A DNA stretch of 64,000 nucleotides from Blumeriella jaapii (GCA_009599575.1 VWND01000001.1:2728001-2792000); one strand, 5' to 3'. Shown: positions 1-11,639, numbered from the stretch's first letter. Notes: generated by a model not told the origin, from the letters alone. Program-made: numbers and translations.

Positions 1-560
1 TCGTAATCGTTTTTTAATAAAATCTTAAATCGGCGAAAAGCTTGCTCGTGTAATTAGCATTAAAAACAGTATTTTGCAATCTTTTTTAAAATAGCAATTT
101 CGAATTTCTGCTTTGCTCGTTCCAAAATAGCTGCAAAGCGCTGTACAAAAAAATGTTTTTTATCGTTTGTAAATCTGGCGTAATTTCAGTTTTGTAAAAT
201 AGTAAAATAAGGTTTCTTGGGTATTAAGCAGCATAAATAGGTATTTCCATTTCCGAACTATTGGTACGCCAAAGCTATTTTTTTATATAAGCATATTATG
301 CAAATTATCGAAATAAATATAAAAAGCATTTATATTTTTTAGACAAATCAAAAAAAAAGTATTAATATCAACGATATGGAACTTGATTTTGCCGATAAAT
401 ATTGCAACAAAAACTGTTTTTTGAATATTTGCAAAAGTTATTCCAAAACTAATCGTATTTTTTTTCGAAAAAAAAGTTAAAAGCAAGCTAAAATAGCAAT
501 TTTTTAAAAGCTTTGAACTGAAATATACTATCTGAAAACTTGCCAGCTGCATCCGAATCT
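1..560 (-). pseudogene. protease-linker and GAG-pre-integrase region of Copia element D, truncated by window
   Basis: The open stretch 283-552 reads ITFANIQKTVFVAIFIGKIK and later FDNLHNML, which fits the segment between protease and integrase in fungal Copia polyproteins. After a frame break (1-240) comes a histidine/cysteine region with AILERAK and CFQCQLHEQ-RRFK, the zinc-binding pre-integrase domain that precedes the integrase core in Copia. The integrase catalytic core would lie left of base 1. The protease active site is not clear in this copy. The match to the family is made by eye. Confidence 0.65.
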
Positions 561-799
561 GAAAAAAAAAAAAAAAATCCTTGGAACTTATATAAAAAGT
601 ATTTCGAGCCTAAAATATACGTTTTTAATAAGAGTTTATCGTTCTTCTAAATGGAAAGATTTATAAGGTCAAGCTTTATAAAAGCGTGGTAAGCAGATCG
701 TTTTTGTAAAATAGTCAAAACTTCGACTTCTACTATTTTGCCAGCTTTTATATAAAAAGTTTGAATAAAAAAAAAATTGTCGTTTTAATATTTATTCCC

Positions 800-2650
800 A
801 TCGTAATAGCCGTTTTCGGCGTTTCCATATGTTGTATTAACCGGAAAAGAAGGAAAAAGCGTCTTCCAATCCTTCGACGCTTTCGTATTGCGTAAGGAAG
901 CTTGTGTATTATTATACAATCGAGAGAGCTCCAGTAAAATAAGCTTTATTAGCGCTGTATTCGTCGTATGCCTTTTTACGTTTTTCTAAGAAGTGTTTTA
1001 TTAATCAGCAGTTTATCTTTTTGCATATCTAACATTTTTTAAATTGGGAAAAAAACTGCTAGAACTGCCTGAATAGCCTTCTCGGCCTCGTCCTTCTCTA
1101 AATGAGCTTTTGCTTTAGTAGCTTCTACCGAAACGTTCTTCGCGATTTTTTATTTTTGTAAATACGGTCTGTGTAATAGCTTTCATTTTGATTTGCAAAA
1201 GTTTGAAAAAGCTGGGGGGTGATAAGGGTCAACTTTCGCAGCTGAACTTCTCGTTTAATAATCCCAATTGCGTTGCGTAGCTGAAATGCGACGCCTTTAT
1301 ACGTATTTGCAAAATCTATTTAAACGTATCTGTATTTTTATACGCCATTGCAAGCGCTGATAACCTGATTTCGCAAATAATTGTCTGATTCGTACTTTTC
1401 GATAAAAGCTTGTTAATATAGCGCTAGTCTTTCGAAAATAATTTTTAAGCATTCCAAGCGCGACTTGCTAAGGTTTTCAGCCTGTATTCCTTTGTATATA
1501 ATTGTACGCTATGCTGTTAAATAAAGCTTGCGATTTTTAATCGTTTCGAAATAAGCTTTTATAAGATTAATTATCACGCCAAACTAATAGTTTTTACGAA
1601 TTATAATATTACAATAATAAGCGTCAGCTGCTTTTTTAAGCATATGCGGAAAAGCCTTTGCGTACAAGCTTTCGGAAAAATTGCATAAATCGCACAAACT
1701 GTAAAACTTTTTTAGCTTTACGTAAAATATATCCCATATTTTCACCATCGTATTTTATCTTATTTTTATAATACATCTTGCTGAGATTCAAAACTAGCTG
1801 TGCAAAATTATTTCTTTTGTAAAATCTGATTTCTGCTTTTTCGTCGTCGCTTTTATCGAAAAAATCAAAGTCGTTACTCTTAACCTTAAGAATCTTCGTT
1901 TTGTTTTTAAAATTATATAACGTTTTGCCTCGTATAAAAAGTATATTACGTACGCTATTATCGCTACTTTTAATAAGTATTTTAATTATTCGTAACGCAT
2001 AAACGTTGGCTAAGCTGTTTTTTGCCTTTTGAAATCCACTTTTATTACTTTCGATATAAGCATTTCCATTACTATAATAATCTTCGCTTCCGGCAACTGA
2101 TTTGAATAAAAAAAGCAAAAATGGATTTTTCTTTTTATTTTTGAAAGCCACCTCGTAGCTAAGCCTTTTAATCTTTATTTGTTGTCGCTTTTTATTTGCA
2201 AAAGTAAAAAAAATAGATTCAACTTTTTAAAATACCGCTGCCAAACGATTTGCATAGCTACCATTTCGGTCTTTAATAAATAGGGCCATATTAACTTTAT
2301 AAATAAACAAATGGTTATAAAAATTACGTTTTAAAAAAACGTATACAATATTAAATAGATCGGCGTTCCAATTAGCAAAATCTTTTTAAAAAAGCTCCTA
2401 TAAATCCTTTTTTTGAACGTATTTGTATTCTGTCTTATATCGCTTTTTAAAAAAAAATAGATCCATTTATTTACGGCAAAAGCGGTTTGATAAATAGCTG
2501 ATTTTGATTTAAATTGCTTCAGCTAAAGGTCGGTATCGATTTCGAAATCTAAATCGAATAAAGGGTTTCGAATAAAATAAAAAAACATTCTCGATATCTT
2601 GGCTGTTTTTGCTTGCAAATTAAAAAGTTGCAAAGTCGAATTAAATTGAA
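800..2650 (-). pseudogene. gag remnant of Copia element D
   Basis: The frame runs leftward from about 2640 and is interrupted by stops that fit RIP of Gln and Trp codons. The longest open part (1636-2151, 171 codons) reads through segments such as VRNILFIRGKTLYNF and KYDGENMGYILRKAKKVLQF. Downstream in the same direction come a helical region containing ISACNGV and then NQNESYYTDRIYK. These segments have the shape of fungal Copia gag: an alpha-helical capsid ending in a Y/F-TDR-Y motif before the nucleocapsid part. A later stretch (SVEATKAKAHLEKDEAEKA) is rich in charged residues. Gag would form the particle that packages the RNA. Start codon and exact ends are uncertain. Confidence 0.6.
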
Positions 2651-2904
2651 TTAAGTTGTTGCTGTTCTTGGTGCGCAAGCTGCAAGCTCGGGCTTGGCGC
2701 AAATAAATAGGTTTTTGTTAATTTTGGTTTTGATTGCGCAAGCTAGGCGCGAGCGTATAAAACGCGTATAATCAAAAGGTCACCTTCTAGTACCTGATCT
2801 CAGCTATTCCGAAAAAATCGTCGATCTTAGCGTAGCTTCAAATGCAGGAAAAGGTCGCCTTTTGCACCGTTTTGCTACCTTTTCTTTAGTAAACCTAACT
2901 GCTC

Positions 2905-3143
2905 TGTGGTTAACAGTAAAATCAACCACTGATCAGTATTGATATCACATAAAAAAAGGGTTATATTATATATATACAGGATTGAAATATTGCAATAACT
3001 AAGATTGTATTGCGAAAAAAATCTAAAAAGTAAACTAGCTACCGCACGAAGTATATATAGGTAGGACTGCACGCTTACAGCCTACCATCACGTGGTGTGA
3101 TCATATGATTATGCGCATAATCAACCACCACCATATACCCACA
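2905..3143 (-). repeat. 5' LTR of Copia element D
   Basis: This 239 bp LTR reads TGTGG...CCACA on the minus strand, a 5 bp terminal inverted repeat with the usual TG/CA ends. The outer half (3060-3143) keeps many CA and CC dinucleotides and is little mutated, while the inner half is AT-richer. A TATATATA stretch near 3052-3059 may be the core promoter. The inner boundary is inferred from the CCACA end alone because the partner LTR is outside the window. Confidence 0.7.
3106..3123. promoter_or_regulatory. 18 bp perfect palindrome in the D LTR
   Basis: TGATTATGCGCATAATCA is its own reverse complement. It overlaps TCATATGA (3101-3108) and lies next to TGATCA (3099-3104), so three palindromes sit within 25 bases in the upstream part of the LTR. 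The position fits a binding site for a dimeric regulator, but no function is shown. Confidence 0.5.
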
Positions 3144-4930
3144 CGTACAGCTTTTTTCGGAAAGCTATCAGACTGCTAGCTGTGCGATTAGCGTAGAAAA
3201 GCTGGTTAACGATACGGAATGCGAAAGAAAAATCAGCTATTTTAACGATAAAAACAGCTGTTTCGGAGGCCGTAGAAAATCGAAGTTTTTCAGTCAAAAG
3301 GCGGTGATCGATCTGATCGGCTCGAAAAAAGGTTTGCAGGCGCTGAATGCGTTTAAAAAAGTTTTGGCGATCGAATTCGTTCGTACGACGTGTTAATGCG
3401 TTAGCCAAAAAATTGTATTTACCTGATTTGTACGTAATAAAAAAATTATAATCGGCGAAAAGCTCGGCCCAGCGTACTTATCGAACGTTTAAAAGTTTAA
3501 AAATTATAAAATATTCCAAAGCTTTATAATTAGTAATAATTTTAATCTGATAAATTAAGCTAGCTAATTCAGCACGAAAATTGCTTAAAGATTTTACGAT
3601 TGCGAGCATTTTTTTATCGTATACGACGTAGTTTAGTTTTGCGAAAATTATGGTTTTGCTAAAATAAGCGATTAAAAGCCAATCGTCGCTATAAAATTGC
3701 GAAAGCATAAAAGTTATTACGCCGTCGAAAGCGTTAGTTTTTAATATGCAAAAAAGGTTTTGCTTATAATATTATAAAACTGGTATAATAATAAAAGCTA
3801 GTGTAAAAAGATCGAAACTTTTTTGATATTTAAAAATGAAATTGAAAAAAACGTTAGCTTTGATTAAATAAATCAAAAGCTTTGCAATTATATCGTAGTT
3901 TCGAATAAAACGTCGGTAAAAGTTACAAAAACCAAAAAAGCTTTATACATTTTTTACAATAGTAGAAGGCTTTTAGTAAGCGATTACGAAGACTTTTTCT
4001 GAATTTATTTTTAAGCTTTTAATCGAAATAATAAAACTTAAATAACGGATCCGAATAACGTTAAATTTAAATTTCCGAATATCGGCTTGTAATTCAGCGT
4101 TAGCGAGCTTTTAAAGCATTTTGCGAACGTATATAACGTATTTCAAAAGGTCGGACGAATAAATAAAAATATCATTTAAATATGCAATGCAAAAATCGTT
4201 TAAATAATCGAAAAAAACGTCGTTTATATAGCGTTGATAAATTGCGAGTTTATTAATAAAGCCAAAAAGTAGCATTTTGCATTATAAGCGCCGTAACGCG
4301 TACGAAACGTCGTTAGTTTTTTATTAGCGGAGTTTATTCGAATTTTGTAAAAGATTTGACGAATATCGAATTTCGTAAAAATTCGTGCTTTCGAAAAACG
4401 AGCAAAAGTTTTATCGATAAAAAAAAGAAGATAGCGATTTTTACGAATAACGTTATTAAAAGTTCGATAATCGATATAAAAACGCAATAAACCGTCGGGT
4501 TTTTTAGCGAAAAGCATTAAAACAGCGAAAAAAGCGGTAAAAGGTTCGATAAAGCTTTTATTAAGATTATTTTGCAAATAAGTTTTGATAATCTCGAGCT
4601 TTAAAATCGATATCTTATACAAAAAAGTGTATTTTAGTTTTTTTTTATTTATAATAAGCTCGATCTTATAGTCGTAAGGCCGGTAAAAGACTAGCTCGTT
4701 ATTAACGGCTTTAGAAAACACGTATTCGAGGTTTTTGTATTTCGAGGAAAAAAATTCGAAGAAAAGTTTATTCGAAGTTAGCTTTGCTAAGCTAATTAAA
4801 AGGGTCGAAATCGATATTTCGTTGGTTTTAAAACGTTCGAAAAAATTGTAAAATTGGGTTTTGAGAAAAGTGTTGTACGTAAGGTCGTTTAGTATTTTGT
4901 CGATCTCGTATAAAAAGGTTGAAAACACTT
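3144..4930 (-). pseudogene. reverse transcriptase, RNase H and integrase start of A1
   Basis: RT (4224-4928) opens with MFSTFLYEIDKILNDL and carries LLRFYIDYRTFNNVIRKNRY (the RT D-YR-LN motif) and ARIFTKFDIR. The RNase H domain (3478-3708) contains YSDDWLLIAYFSKTI and KKMLAIVKSLSNFRAE. Integrase begins at 3408 with ANALTRRTNEFDRQNFFKRI and breaks after AFRKKLY at 3144, where element D starts. Codons beyond the break belong to D, so an apparent GGG-ending open frame there is chimeric. RIP stops separate the domains. The RT, RNase H, integrase order is that of Ty3/Gypsy. Confidence 0.88.
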
Positions 4931-4976
4931 CAATTGCTTGTTTTCTGAAAATCAGTTTAAAAGCATATGTAATAAT

Positions 4977-5900
4977 TTAACAGATGGAAATTAGGTAAGC
5001 AGTAAGTTGAAAAATTCGTTTTCGAATTGGTTGTTTAAAAGGTTTAGGAAAAAGTTGTTTATTTAAATTATTAATTATATTAAACTGAAAGGCTATCGCG
5101 GCGAAAGTTTTCCTTCGGTTTTTAATATAACTGTTTTTCGTAAAACGAAAAAGCTGTTCTGACGAAGGGAAAAGAAAAAAAAAAGAAAAAGAAATAATAA
5201 AAAAGGAATCGGCAGCCTGGGAAAATGGTGTAATTTCTTGAATTATTTTACTAGCGTCGCTATCGAAATTAACACCGCGAATAAAATTCGATTTTTTCGC
5301 GTTTCGCATAGCGTCGTAAATTTTTTATAATTGGTTAAGGTTTTTGTTACGTTTTACAGCGTCGTTTTAATAGCGAAATTGAATTTTTCGGAAATGCAAA
5401 TAAGAAATTTTAATATAACGAGCGTAAAAAGCTGTAGAAAAATAAAACTTTGGCTAATAAAACTTGCGTTTATTACAGTTTAATAAAATTTGGTATTCGG
5501 CCAACCAAGCTTTTTTTAAAATCATATTATAATTTCCGAAATTAGTAATTAAAAAAAAAATAAACGATTGTATTCGGTTGTTAATAATAAAATTGAAAAG
5601 CGTAAAATATATAATTAAATAGCTACGAGTTTTATTATACTTTTTTACAAAAAAAAAGCCGGGAAAAGTTGAATTAAAAGTTTTTAAAAAAAAAAAAAAA
5701 ATTTAATCAGCGCCGAATCGATTAACGTATAACCGTTCGCTTTAGAGTCGGCGAGCGTTTTTATTTTGTACGAAAGGTTATTTTTAATAAATATAACGGA
5801 AATTGTTAATAAATCGCTATCAAAAAGCTTTCGAACGTTAAAATAACGCATATCGCGCAATACGCTTAAAAAAAAAGCTTTGCTTAGGCCTGGGCGTTTT
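4977..5900 (-). pseudogene. protease and connector region of A1
   Basis: The retropepsin active-site loop is visible at 5738-5749 as DSKA within LADSKANGYTLIDSALI; the family consensus is DSGA, and GGA to AAA is a RIP change. Further along lies an open connector (4977-5309) with FIRGVNFDSDASKIIQEITP, also present in A2 and A3 before RT. Retropepsin would cleave the Gag-Pol precursor. The altered glycine makes this copy very likely inactive. Confidence 0.7.
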
Positions 5901-5999
5901 CCCGATTAGCGGAAAAGCCTTCGAATTTCTTGTATACGTTTTGGAAATCGTTAAAAGAAAGTTTTCGTTTTTACTATTATTATTAAAAAGCGAATCTTC

Positions 6000-7060
6000 G
6001 GCCGGTTCGACCTCGTTTATATTTATTAGCTTAAAAAGACTTTTGAATAGAACCGAAAATCGGCTCGTAAAAAATCGTGCAAATTAGCTTCGAACTTTCT
6101 GATATAAAATAAAAAACGAACGTTGTCGTTGGTCCGATCGAAAAAAAAAAACGCTAAAAAAGGCGTTTTGGCGTAAAAAAAAAGGAAAAACAAAAGGCTA
6201 AAAAAAAGCTTATAAAGCATTAGAACGATTTTCGTACGTACGATTTGATTCGTAATACGCTTTGGTTAAAAACTTACTATTTTAATAAGTAATAGATTTG
6301 GTTAAAAAACGATTCGCGTATAAAATTCGTTTAGCCAATTGATTTTGTTTTTTTTGTCGAACGGCGGTAAGCCAATTTTTAAAAATCGTTATACGCGCTT
6401 ATTTCAAATGCAGCTTTTTTCGTAAACGTTTTAATATTTTATCGCGGAAAGCGTTTCGAAACTGTTTATTAATTCGTATTTAAGCGTTCGCTGCGAAAAT
6501 AGAAAATCGCAGGTAAAATCGCTAAAAATCGTCGTGCGTATTTATTACAAATATCTTAAATTCGTTTTCGGCTTTTTAAACGTCGGAAAAGTCGGCCAGG
6601 AAATCGGCGATTTTTTTTATTAATTTTTCGGAAAATATAAAATCGGAACGGTTTAAAATACGCGAAATTAAAAACTTTTTTGTTACGCTTTCGGTTTGAT
6701 CGAATATATAATTTTTGCGAAATCGATCGTTAGCGAAATAATCGTAGTAAAGTTCGAAATTGTCGAGAATTTTAGTTTTTTAATAGCGTGCTTTGTAATT
6801 TTTACTATTATTTAATTTAAACTTAAAATTCGAAACGCGCTTTATACGAGCTAATCGAAAATTAGCAAATAAATAGGAATTATAACGTTTAAAAGGCGCG
6901 CTAAAGTTTTGGCCGTCAGGGGGAGATTTAAAAAAAGTTCGCGAAAAGCGTAGAAATTGATTTGCGGCGTTTGTTAGTTAAAATGAAACGTTGCGAGAAG
7001 AAGCAGCAGATTCGCGACTGGCAGAAGCACGTTCGATAGATTTTATTAAACGCTTTGATT
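6000..7060 (-). pseudogene. gag remnant of A1
   Basis: Read from about 7040 leftward, one frame stays recognisable for some 340 codons. Segments include LDNFELYYDYFANDRFRK, ISRILNRSDFIF and KKIADFLADFSDV, and it ends through DRTNDNVRFLFYIRKFEANL (6026-6220). All interruptions are TAA or TAG where Gln or Trp is likely. The same protein can be followed in A2 (from 7756) and A3 (from about 38950). It has the helical composition of a Gypsy capsid, but I see no clear zinc knuckle. The start codon is not certain. Confidence 0.7.
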
Positions 7061-7489
7061 AAAAAATCTGTCGCAATCGTATAATTTCCAGAAGTTATCG
7101 TTTACGCTTTTGCGCTTTTTTCAGTTGATTTTGCAAAAGTCTTAATTAAACGTTTTCAGCGCTAAATTGCAAAAAAAAAATAGCAAGCGAAATAATTAGC
7201 GCTCTGCCTTTTCCTTTGTTTTTTTTTCCTCGGGAAAAGAATTGTTTTTTAAAAGAAAAAGCTTTTAGGAAAGGCTGCTTTTTCGCTGATTAAAAAAAGG
7301 AAAGTTAAAATGTAATAGCAGGAGCTGAAAAGCTCTGCTGAAAAGGAAATCGTTAAACAAAAACTATTTTTCGCGAAATGCGAAAATAGATTTTTTTACG
7401 ACCGGTCGATCATTTTAGTATAACCCGTAAGAAATTCGAAAAAAAGATAATTTACGCCGTCGCTAGCGTAAAAAAAGAATTGTTAATAA

Positions 7490-7755
7490 TATAACGATTT
7501 AATTAATCGAAAGGCTGGAAGATTAATCAATTGGTCGCCGTGTTATATAATATAAAAAACGAGCCTTCGGTTTTGTAATAAAAATATTTATTTAAAATCA
7601 ACAACTGCAGAAAGCAAAGGTTGCTAAGAGAAAAAAGCCTTATATATATGAATAGTTTTCACAGTTGATAGGGAGATCCATCAAAAGACCAGGGAGCTTG
7701 CAGCTACACGTAGTTGCTGGGGTGACACGAGGGGCCAAAAGAGTGAGTCGTCACA
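7490..7755 (-). repeat. 5' LTR of A1
   Basis: This 266 bp LTR is the reverse complement of the A3 and A2 LTRs (TGTGACGA...TCGTCACA, with the inner end mutated to TCGTTATA). The outer part (about 7655-7755) retains unmutated stretches such as CCAGGGAGCTTGCAGC, while the inner part (7490-7600) is strongly AT-shifted. A TATATATA motif at about 7640-7648 fits the TATA element of this family. Confidence 0.92.
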
Positions 7756-8600
7756 ATCAGACCGAAAGCGTAGCAAAAGAGTTTCTTATCCCGCGTATCT
7801 TGGACCGTTTCGATCTTATATTTTTCGAAAAATTAATTAAAAAGATCGCCGATTTTCTGGCCGACCTTTCCGACGTTTAGCGGGCCGAAGACGAGTTTAA
7901 AATGCTTGCAATAAATACGCACGACGACTTTTAGCGATTTTATTTGCGATTTTTCATTTTCGCAGCGAACGGTTAAATACGAACTAATAAACAGCTTCGA
8001 AACGCTTTTCGCGATAAAATACTAAAGCGTTTACGAGAAAAGTTGCATTTGAAATAAGCGCGTACAACGATTTTTAAAAATTGATTTACCGCCGTCCGTT
8101 AAAAAAAACAAAGTCAATTGGCCGAACGAATTTTATACGCGAATCGCTTTTCAACCAAGTTTATCATTTATTAAAATAATAGGTTTTTAACCAAAGCGTA
8201 TTACGAATCAAATCGTACGTACGAAAGTCGTTCAAATGCTTTATAAGCTTTTTTTTAATTTTTTGCTGTTTTTCTTTTTTTTCTACGCCAAAACGCTTTC
8301 TTTGGCGTTTTTCTTTTTCGATCGGACCAATAACAACGCTCGTTTTTTATTTTATATTAAAAAGTTCAAAAAGGCCAATTTGCACGACTTTTTACGGGCC
8401 GACCCTCGGTTTTACCCAAAGGCTTTCCTAGGCTAGTAAATGTAAACGAAATCGAGCCGGCCGAAGATTCGCTTTTTAATAATAATAATAAAAACGAATT
8501 TTTTTTTTTAAACGATTTCCAAAACGCATACGAAGAAATTAAAAACTTTCTCGCTAATCGAAAAAACGCTCAGGCCTAAGCAAAGCCTTTTTCTTAAGCG
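7756..8600 (+). pseudogene. gag remnant of A2 (C-terminal part)
   Basis: Directly after the A1 terminus the frame reads QTESVAKEFLIPRILDRFDL and KKIADFLADLSDV, colinear with gag of A3 from 39295. It then runs on through RIP stops to DRTNNNARFLFYIKKF (about 8317-8364). The apparent ORF beginning at 7665 starts inside the A1 LTR and is a chance fusion across the junction. The N-terminal half of gag is left of the A1 insertion, outside the window. Confidence 0.75.
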
Positions 8601-8602
8601 TA

Positions 8603-8830
8603 TTGCGCGATATGCGTTATTTTGACGTTCGGAAGCTTTTTAATAGCGATTTATTAATAATCTTCGTTATATTTATTAAAAATGGCCTTTCGTACAAAGT
8701 GAAAGCGCTCGCCGACTTTAAAACGAACGGTTATGCGTTAATCGATTCGGCGCTGATCAAATCTTTTTTTTTTTCTAAAACCTTTGATTTAATTTCTTTC
8801 GGCTTTTTTTTTTGTAAAAAAGTATAATGG
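8603..8830 (+). pseudogene. retropepsin remnant of A2
   Basis: The open stretch reads RDMRYFDVRKLFNSDLLIIF and then ALADFKTNGYALIDSALIKS. The active-site tetrad at 8714-8725 is DFKT where the family has DSGA. All the changes fit C to T or G to A RIP events. The upstream start is unclear because in the element the protease is part of a Gag-Pol precursor. Element E is inserted 130 bases further on. Confidence 0.72.
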
Positions 8831-8960
8831 AGCTTGTGGCTATTCAATTATATATTTTACGCTTTTCAATTTTATTGTTAATAATCGAATATAATCGTTT
8901 ACTTTTTTCTTAATTACCAACTTCGGAAATTATAATATAATTTTAGAAAAAGCTTGGTTG

Positions 8961-9201
8961 TGTCAGAGGGCACCGGCTGACCGATGAAGGAGCATGCTAG
9001 AAAGTACTAAGGCTAGAAGTAAACATCAGCATGCAGCATGCAGCCTTGGCCAGGATCAACCACTGAATCCCGAGGCAGGCCCGATCTGCCAACCCTCGGA
9101 ATATAATCAAAAGGATTTCTTGTATTTTTATAATTTTTTAAAATTTAGTTTTACGAATAAATGCATTTTTGTTTTTTTGGTTTTGATTTTTAATTGTAAT
9201 A
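8961..9201 (+). repeat. 5' LTR of E
   Basis: 241 bp. It starts TGTCAGAGGGCACCGG and ends TGTAATA (TGTGACA after two changes). Bases 8961-9115 are almost unmutated, and 9116-9201 are strongly AT-shifted compared with the 3' LTR. A direct repeat AGCATGCAGCATGCAG lies near 9029-9044. Confidence 0.93.
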
Positions 9202-9259
9202 ATCTGAATCTTTTAAAAAACGAACCGGCCGATAAGTATTTAATTTTACGTTTTAAATC

Positions 9260-10780
9260 AGACCTCGCATATTTTAGGCTTTAAATTTCGGTAGAAAATC
9301 AGGCTTGATTATCGACCGCGAAAAGGAAAAAGAATTTAACAGGTTTTGAAAAAGAAAACAGGCAGAAACTCAAATCCAAAATATTAGCAACGCCGTATTA
9401 TAAAAGACCGAAAATACAAATAATATAGCAAAACAAGCGGAAAACGATCGCGAAAATTAAACCGACGAAAGTTTTTTATTTTCCGATTCTTTTTTATTTC
9501 CGCAATTATTTTTACTTTTATTATTTTCCGCTATAAACAAGTTTATAAAAATTTTTCGCAAGCTTTTACGCTATTTTTTTTTTTTCATTTTATTATATTT
9601 TTCCGCGTAAAATTTTAATTAAAAGCCGAACGCGAAAGAAATAAAATTATAAAAGCTAGGCTTGCCGTTATAAAAGCTTAGCAAATAAAACTTCAACGCT
9701 TTCTAGCCAAAGCTTTAGCATTTTCCGAAATAAGTTTCGGAGTTTTCAACGCTAATTTTCCAGTTTTCAATTTAATATTAATAGCATTATTAATACTGCT
9801 TTTTCGCTCCGAACTTTTATAAAATCTTAAAAGCGAATTATTTATTTCAGAAATAAAACCCGCGATTTTTTTTTTTCGTAAATTATAACTTTCAGCGATT
9901 TAAAGACTTTCCGAAATCTAAAATATTCGTATTTTTCAATTTTTTTAAAAACGATATTCGATATTAGCTATTCGAAATAAAAGATTATTTCGCTAGAAAA
10001 AGAATTTTCCGCTTCGATTTATAAGTATTAACCGCCAGAAATTATTTATCGAATGCTATTAAAAAACGCATCGCATACGTTCGCATTTATTTTAAAAATC
10101 TTACGAACACCGATAAGTTTCTGATTTGGATTTTTTTAAAAGCTTAATTATATTAAAAATACGCTAAAATCGAAAATTTTGTAAAAATAAATAAAAAAAT
10201 AAATCGGTATTAAATATTTTCTAATTAATTAATTATCGATTTTACGAATTATTTCGAAATAATATTTCAAAAGATTTTATAACGGTACGAAAAACAAGCG
10301 GTCTTATTACGCTTTCGGATAAAATTAACGCGACCGATTTTCAAAAGAATATATGATTTAATCAAAAGCGTTTTGCCAACAATTTACGCTTAAATAAAAA
10401 AATACGTTTTGCGAGCGGAAAAATATTTTCGAAGCGAATCGAATTTATTTTCGGAAAAAAAAAAAAAAAGTATATTTCGATTTCGAAAAAAGCAGCATAA
10501 AAAGCAACGACAGCGGATTTACCAAAGCTATAAATACAATTAATAAAAGCTTATATCCGTCACGATAATTATTAGCTATTATTTTCGATAATAAAAAAAA
10601 AACGCATTCGCTATTTAAATATAAACGCCGAAAAAAAAAAGAAATTACGAGCGACTAATTTTTGTTTTATCTGCGAAAATCCAGATTATATAACGTCGGA
10701 ATATTTAAAAAACGAAAATTTTACTCGTCGTTAAAAGCGACGAAAAGCCCGGACAAAAACTCCGTTAAACAACATTTTTT
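9260..10780 (+). pseudogene. gag remnant of E with zinc knuckle
   Basis: No long open frame survives. The nucleocapsid zinc knuckle is visible at 10663-10704 as C-F-I-C-E-N-P-D-Y-I-T-S-E-Y. The spacing is that of CX2CX4HX4C, with His and the last Cys each replaced by Tyr (CAT to TAT and TGT to TAT, both RIP changes). The region from the LTR to the knuckle (about 1.5 kb) is the expected size of a Gypsy capsid gene. The start codon is not identifiable. Confidence 0.65.
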
Positions 10781-10899
10781 GAAAAAGCTAGATAATTGAA
10801 AGCTTAAGATTATCAAAAACCTATTTATATTATTATTTAATAATTATAATATATTTTATTCGAACGATTTATTTAATATAATAAATATTAATTCTAACT

Positions 10900-11120
10900 T
10901 TTATTCGATAAATGTATTTGTTATAAACAAAAACGGTATTAAAAAGACTTTCACCGCTATTATAAATTACGAAGCTATTAAAAACTTTATTAGCAATATA
11001 ATCTTTTTTCTGATTAATTATATTATTTAATATAGCTTTTGCTTTTTTGTTCGAAACGCATAAATGCGCGAGCTTGCACCGGCTTGCATAAACGGTATTA
11101 CTTTTATATTTATTTATTGC
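10900..11120 (+). pseudogene. protease remnant of E
   Basis: The frame reads INVFVINKNGIKKTFTAIIN followed by YEAIKNFISN. The position after the zinc knuckle, and the I-I-(D)-x-(G)-A-x-x-N-F-I pattern, match a retropepsin active site in which Asp and Gly have been changed to Asn and Glu. The call is moderate because the loop is so altered. Confidence 0.5.
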
Positions 11121-11639
11121 TATATAATAAAAGAACCATTTATTTAACTTTTTAGAAAAATGGAAATTTATTCGGCAGATTTTATTTTTAAACGTTTTTG
11201 ATTAAAAAAATATAATTTTTTTATCGATTGGAAATTTGAGATTTTTTATTAAAATTCTTTTCGCAACGGTTATGCAATTCCGAATATAATTGCAACAAAG
11301 ATTTATTTAAGCCTGATTAAAAAAGTATTAAATTCAACGTTTTTTTTCAACGATATAAAAATAAAATCGGTAAAATATTACGAGTTTTTACAAATTAACA
11401 AAAGATTTTTTTAATTTTTACTACGAGCGAAAACGACGAAATCAAAATCAAAACGGTAATATTTTTTTAAAAATACGTTATATTTAAAAATATAATATTT
11501 AGCAAATTAAAATCTTAGTTTTTTTTTCCGCCTAAACGTTCCGATTATAATCACGAGATCGTTTTTCGTTCGGACGCCAAATTATTTTACGGCCTATTGT
11601 ATAATTTTTCAAAAAACAAATTAAAAATGCTTAAAAAAT

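Larger units (their letters stand above)
1..3143 (-). mobile_element. Copia-type LTR retrotransposon D, partial (left end outside window)
   Basis: This is a Ty1/Copia-type element read on the minus strand, with its 5' LTR at the right (2905-3143) and its coding region running left past base 1. In order from the LTR come a leader, a gag remnant, a protease-linker remnant and a GAG-pre-integrase domain, which is the Copia order (gag, protease, integrase). The 5' LTR abuts element A1 at 3144; the flanking CGTAC (3144-3148) should be one copy of the target duplication, but its partner lies outside the window. The family call rests on wording shared with fungal Copia polyproteins: YYTDRIY in gag, FDNLHNML before the pre-integrase domain, and CFQCQLHEQ-RRFK with one RIP stop in place of Q. 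Integrase core, RT and RNase H are not in view. Confidence 0.82.
3144..7755 (-). mobile_element. Gypsy chromovirus copy A1, 3' part cut off by element D
   Basis: This is a family A element on the minus strand, colinear with the complete copy A3 from its 5' LTR (7490-7755) through gag, protease, RT and RNase H into integrase. There it stops at 3144 where Copia element D is inserted. The rest of integrase, the chromodomain and the 3' LTR must lie left of the window. The right terminus TCGTCACA abuts plus-strand A2 sequence at 7756, inside the gag of A2. A1 is therefore a same-family insertion in opposite orientation. Its target duplication cannot be checked because the left partner is outside. 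Confidence 0.9.

Noticed and set aside
7665..7880. Plus-strand ORF of 71 codons
   Set aside because: It crosses the junction of the A1 LTR and A2 gag, so it is a chimera of two elements.
8994..9284. Plus-strand ORF of 96 codons in the E 5' LTR, also seen at 15172-15363
   Set aside because: It is contained in the LTR, differs in length between LTRs and has no recognisable family; open by low RIP.
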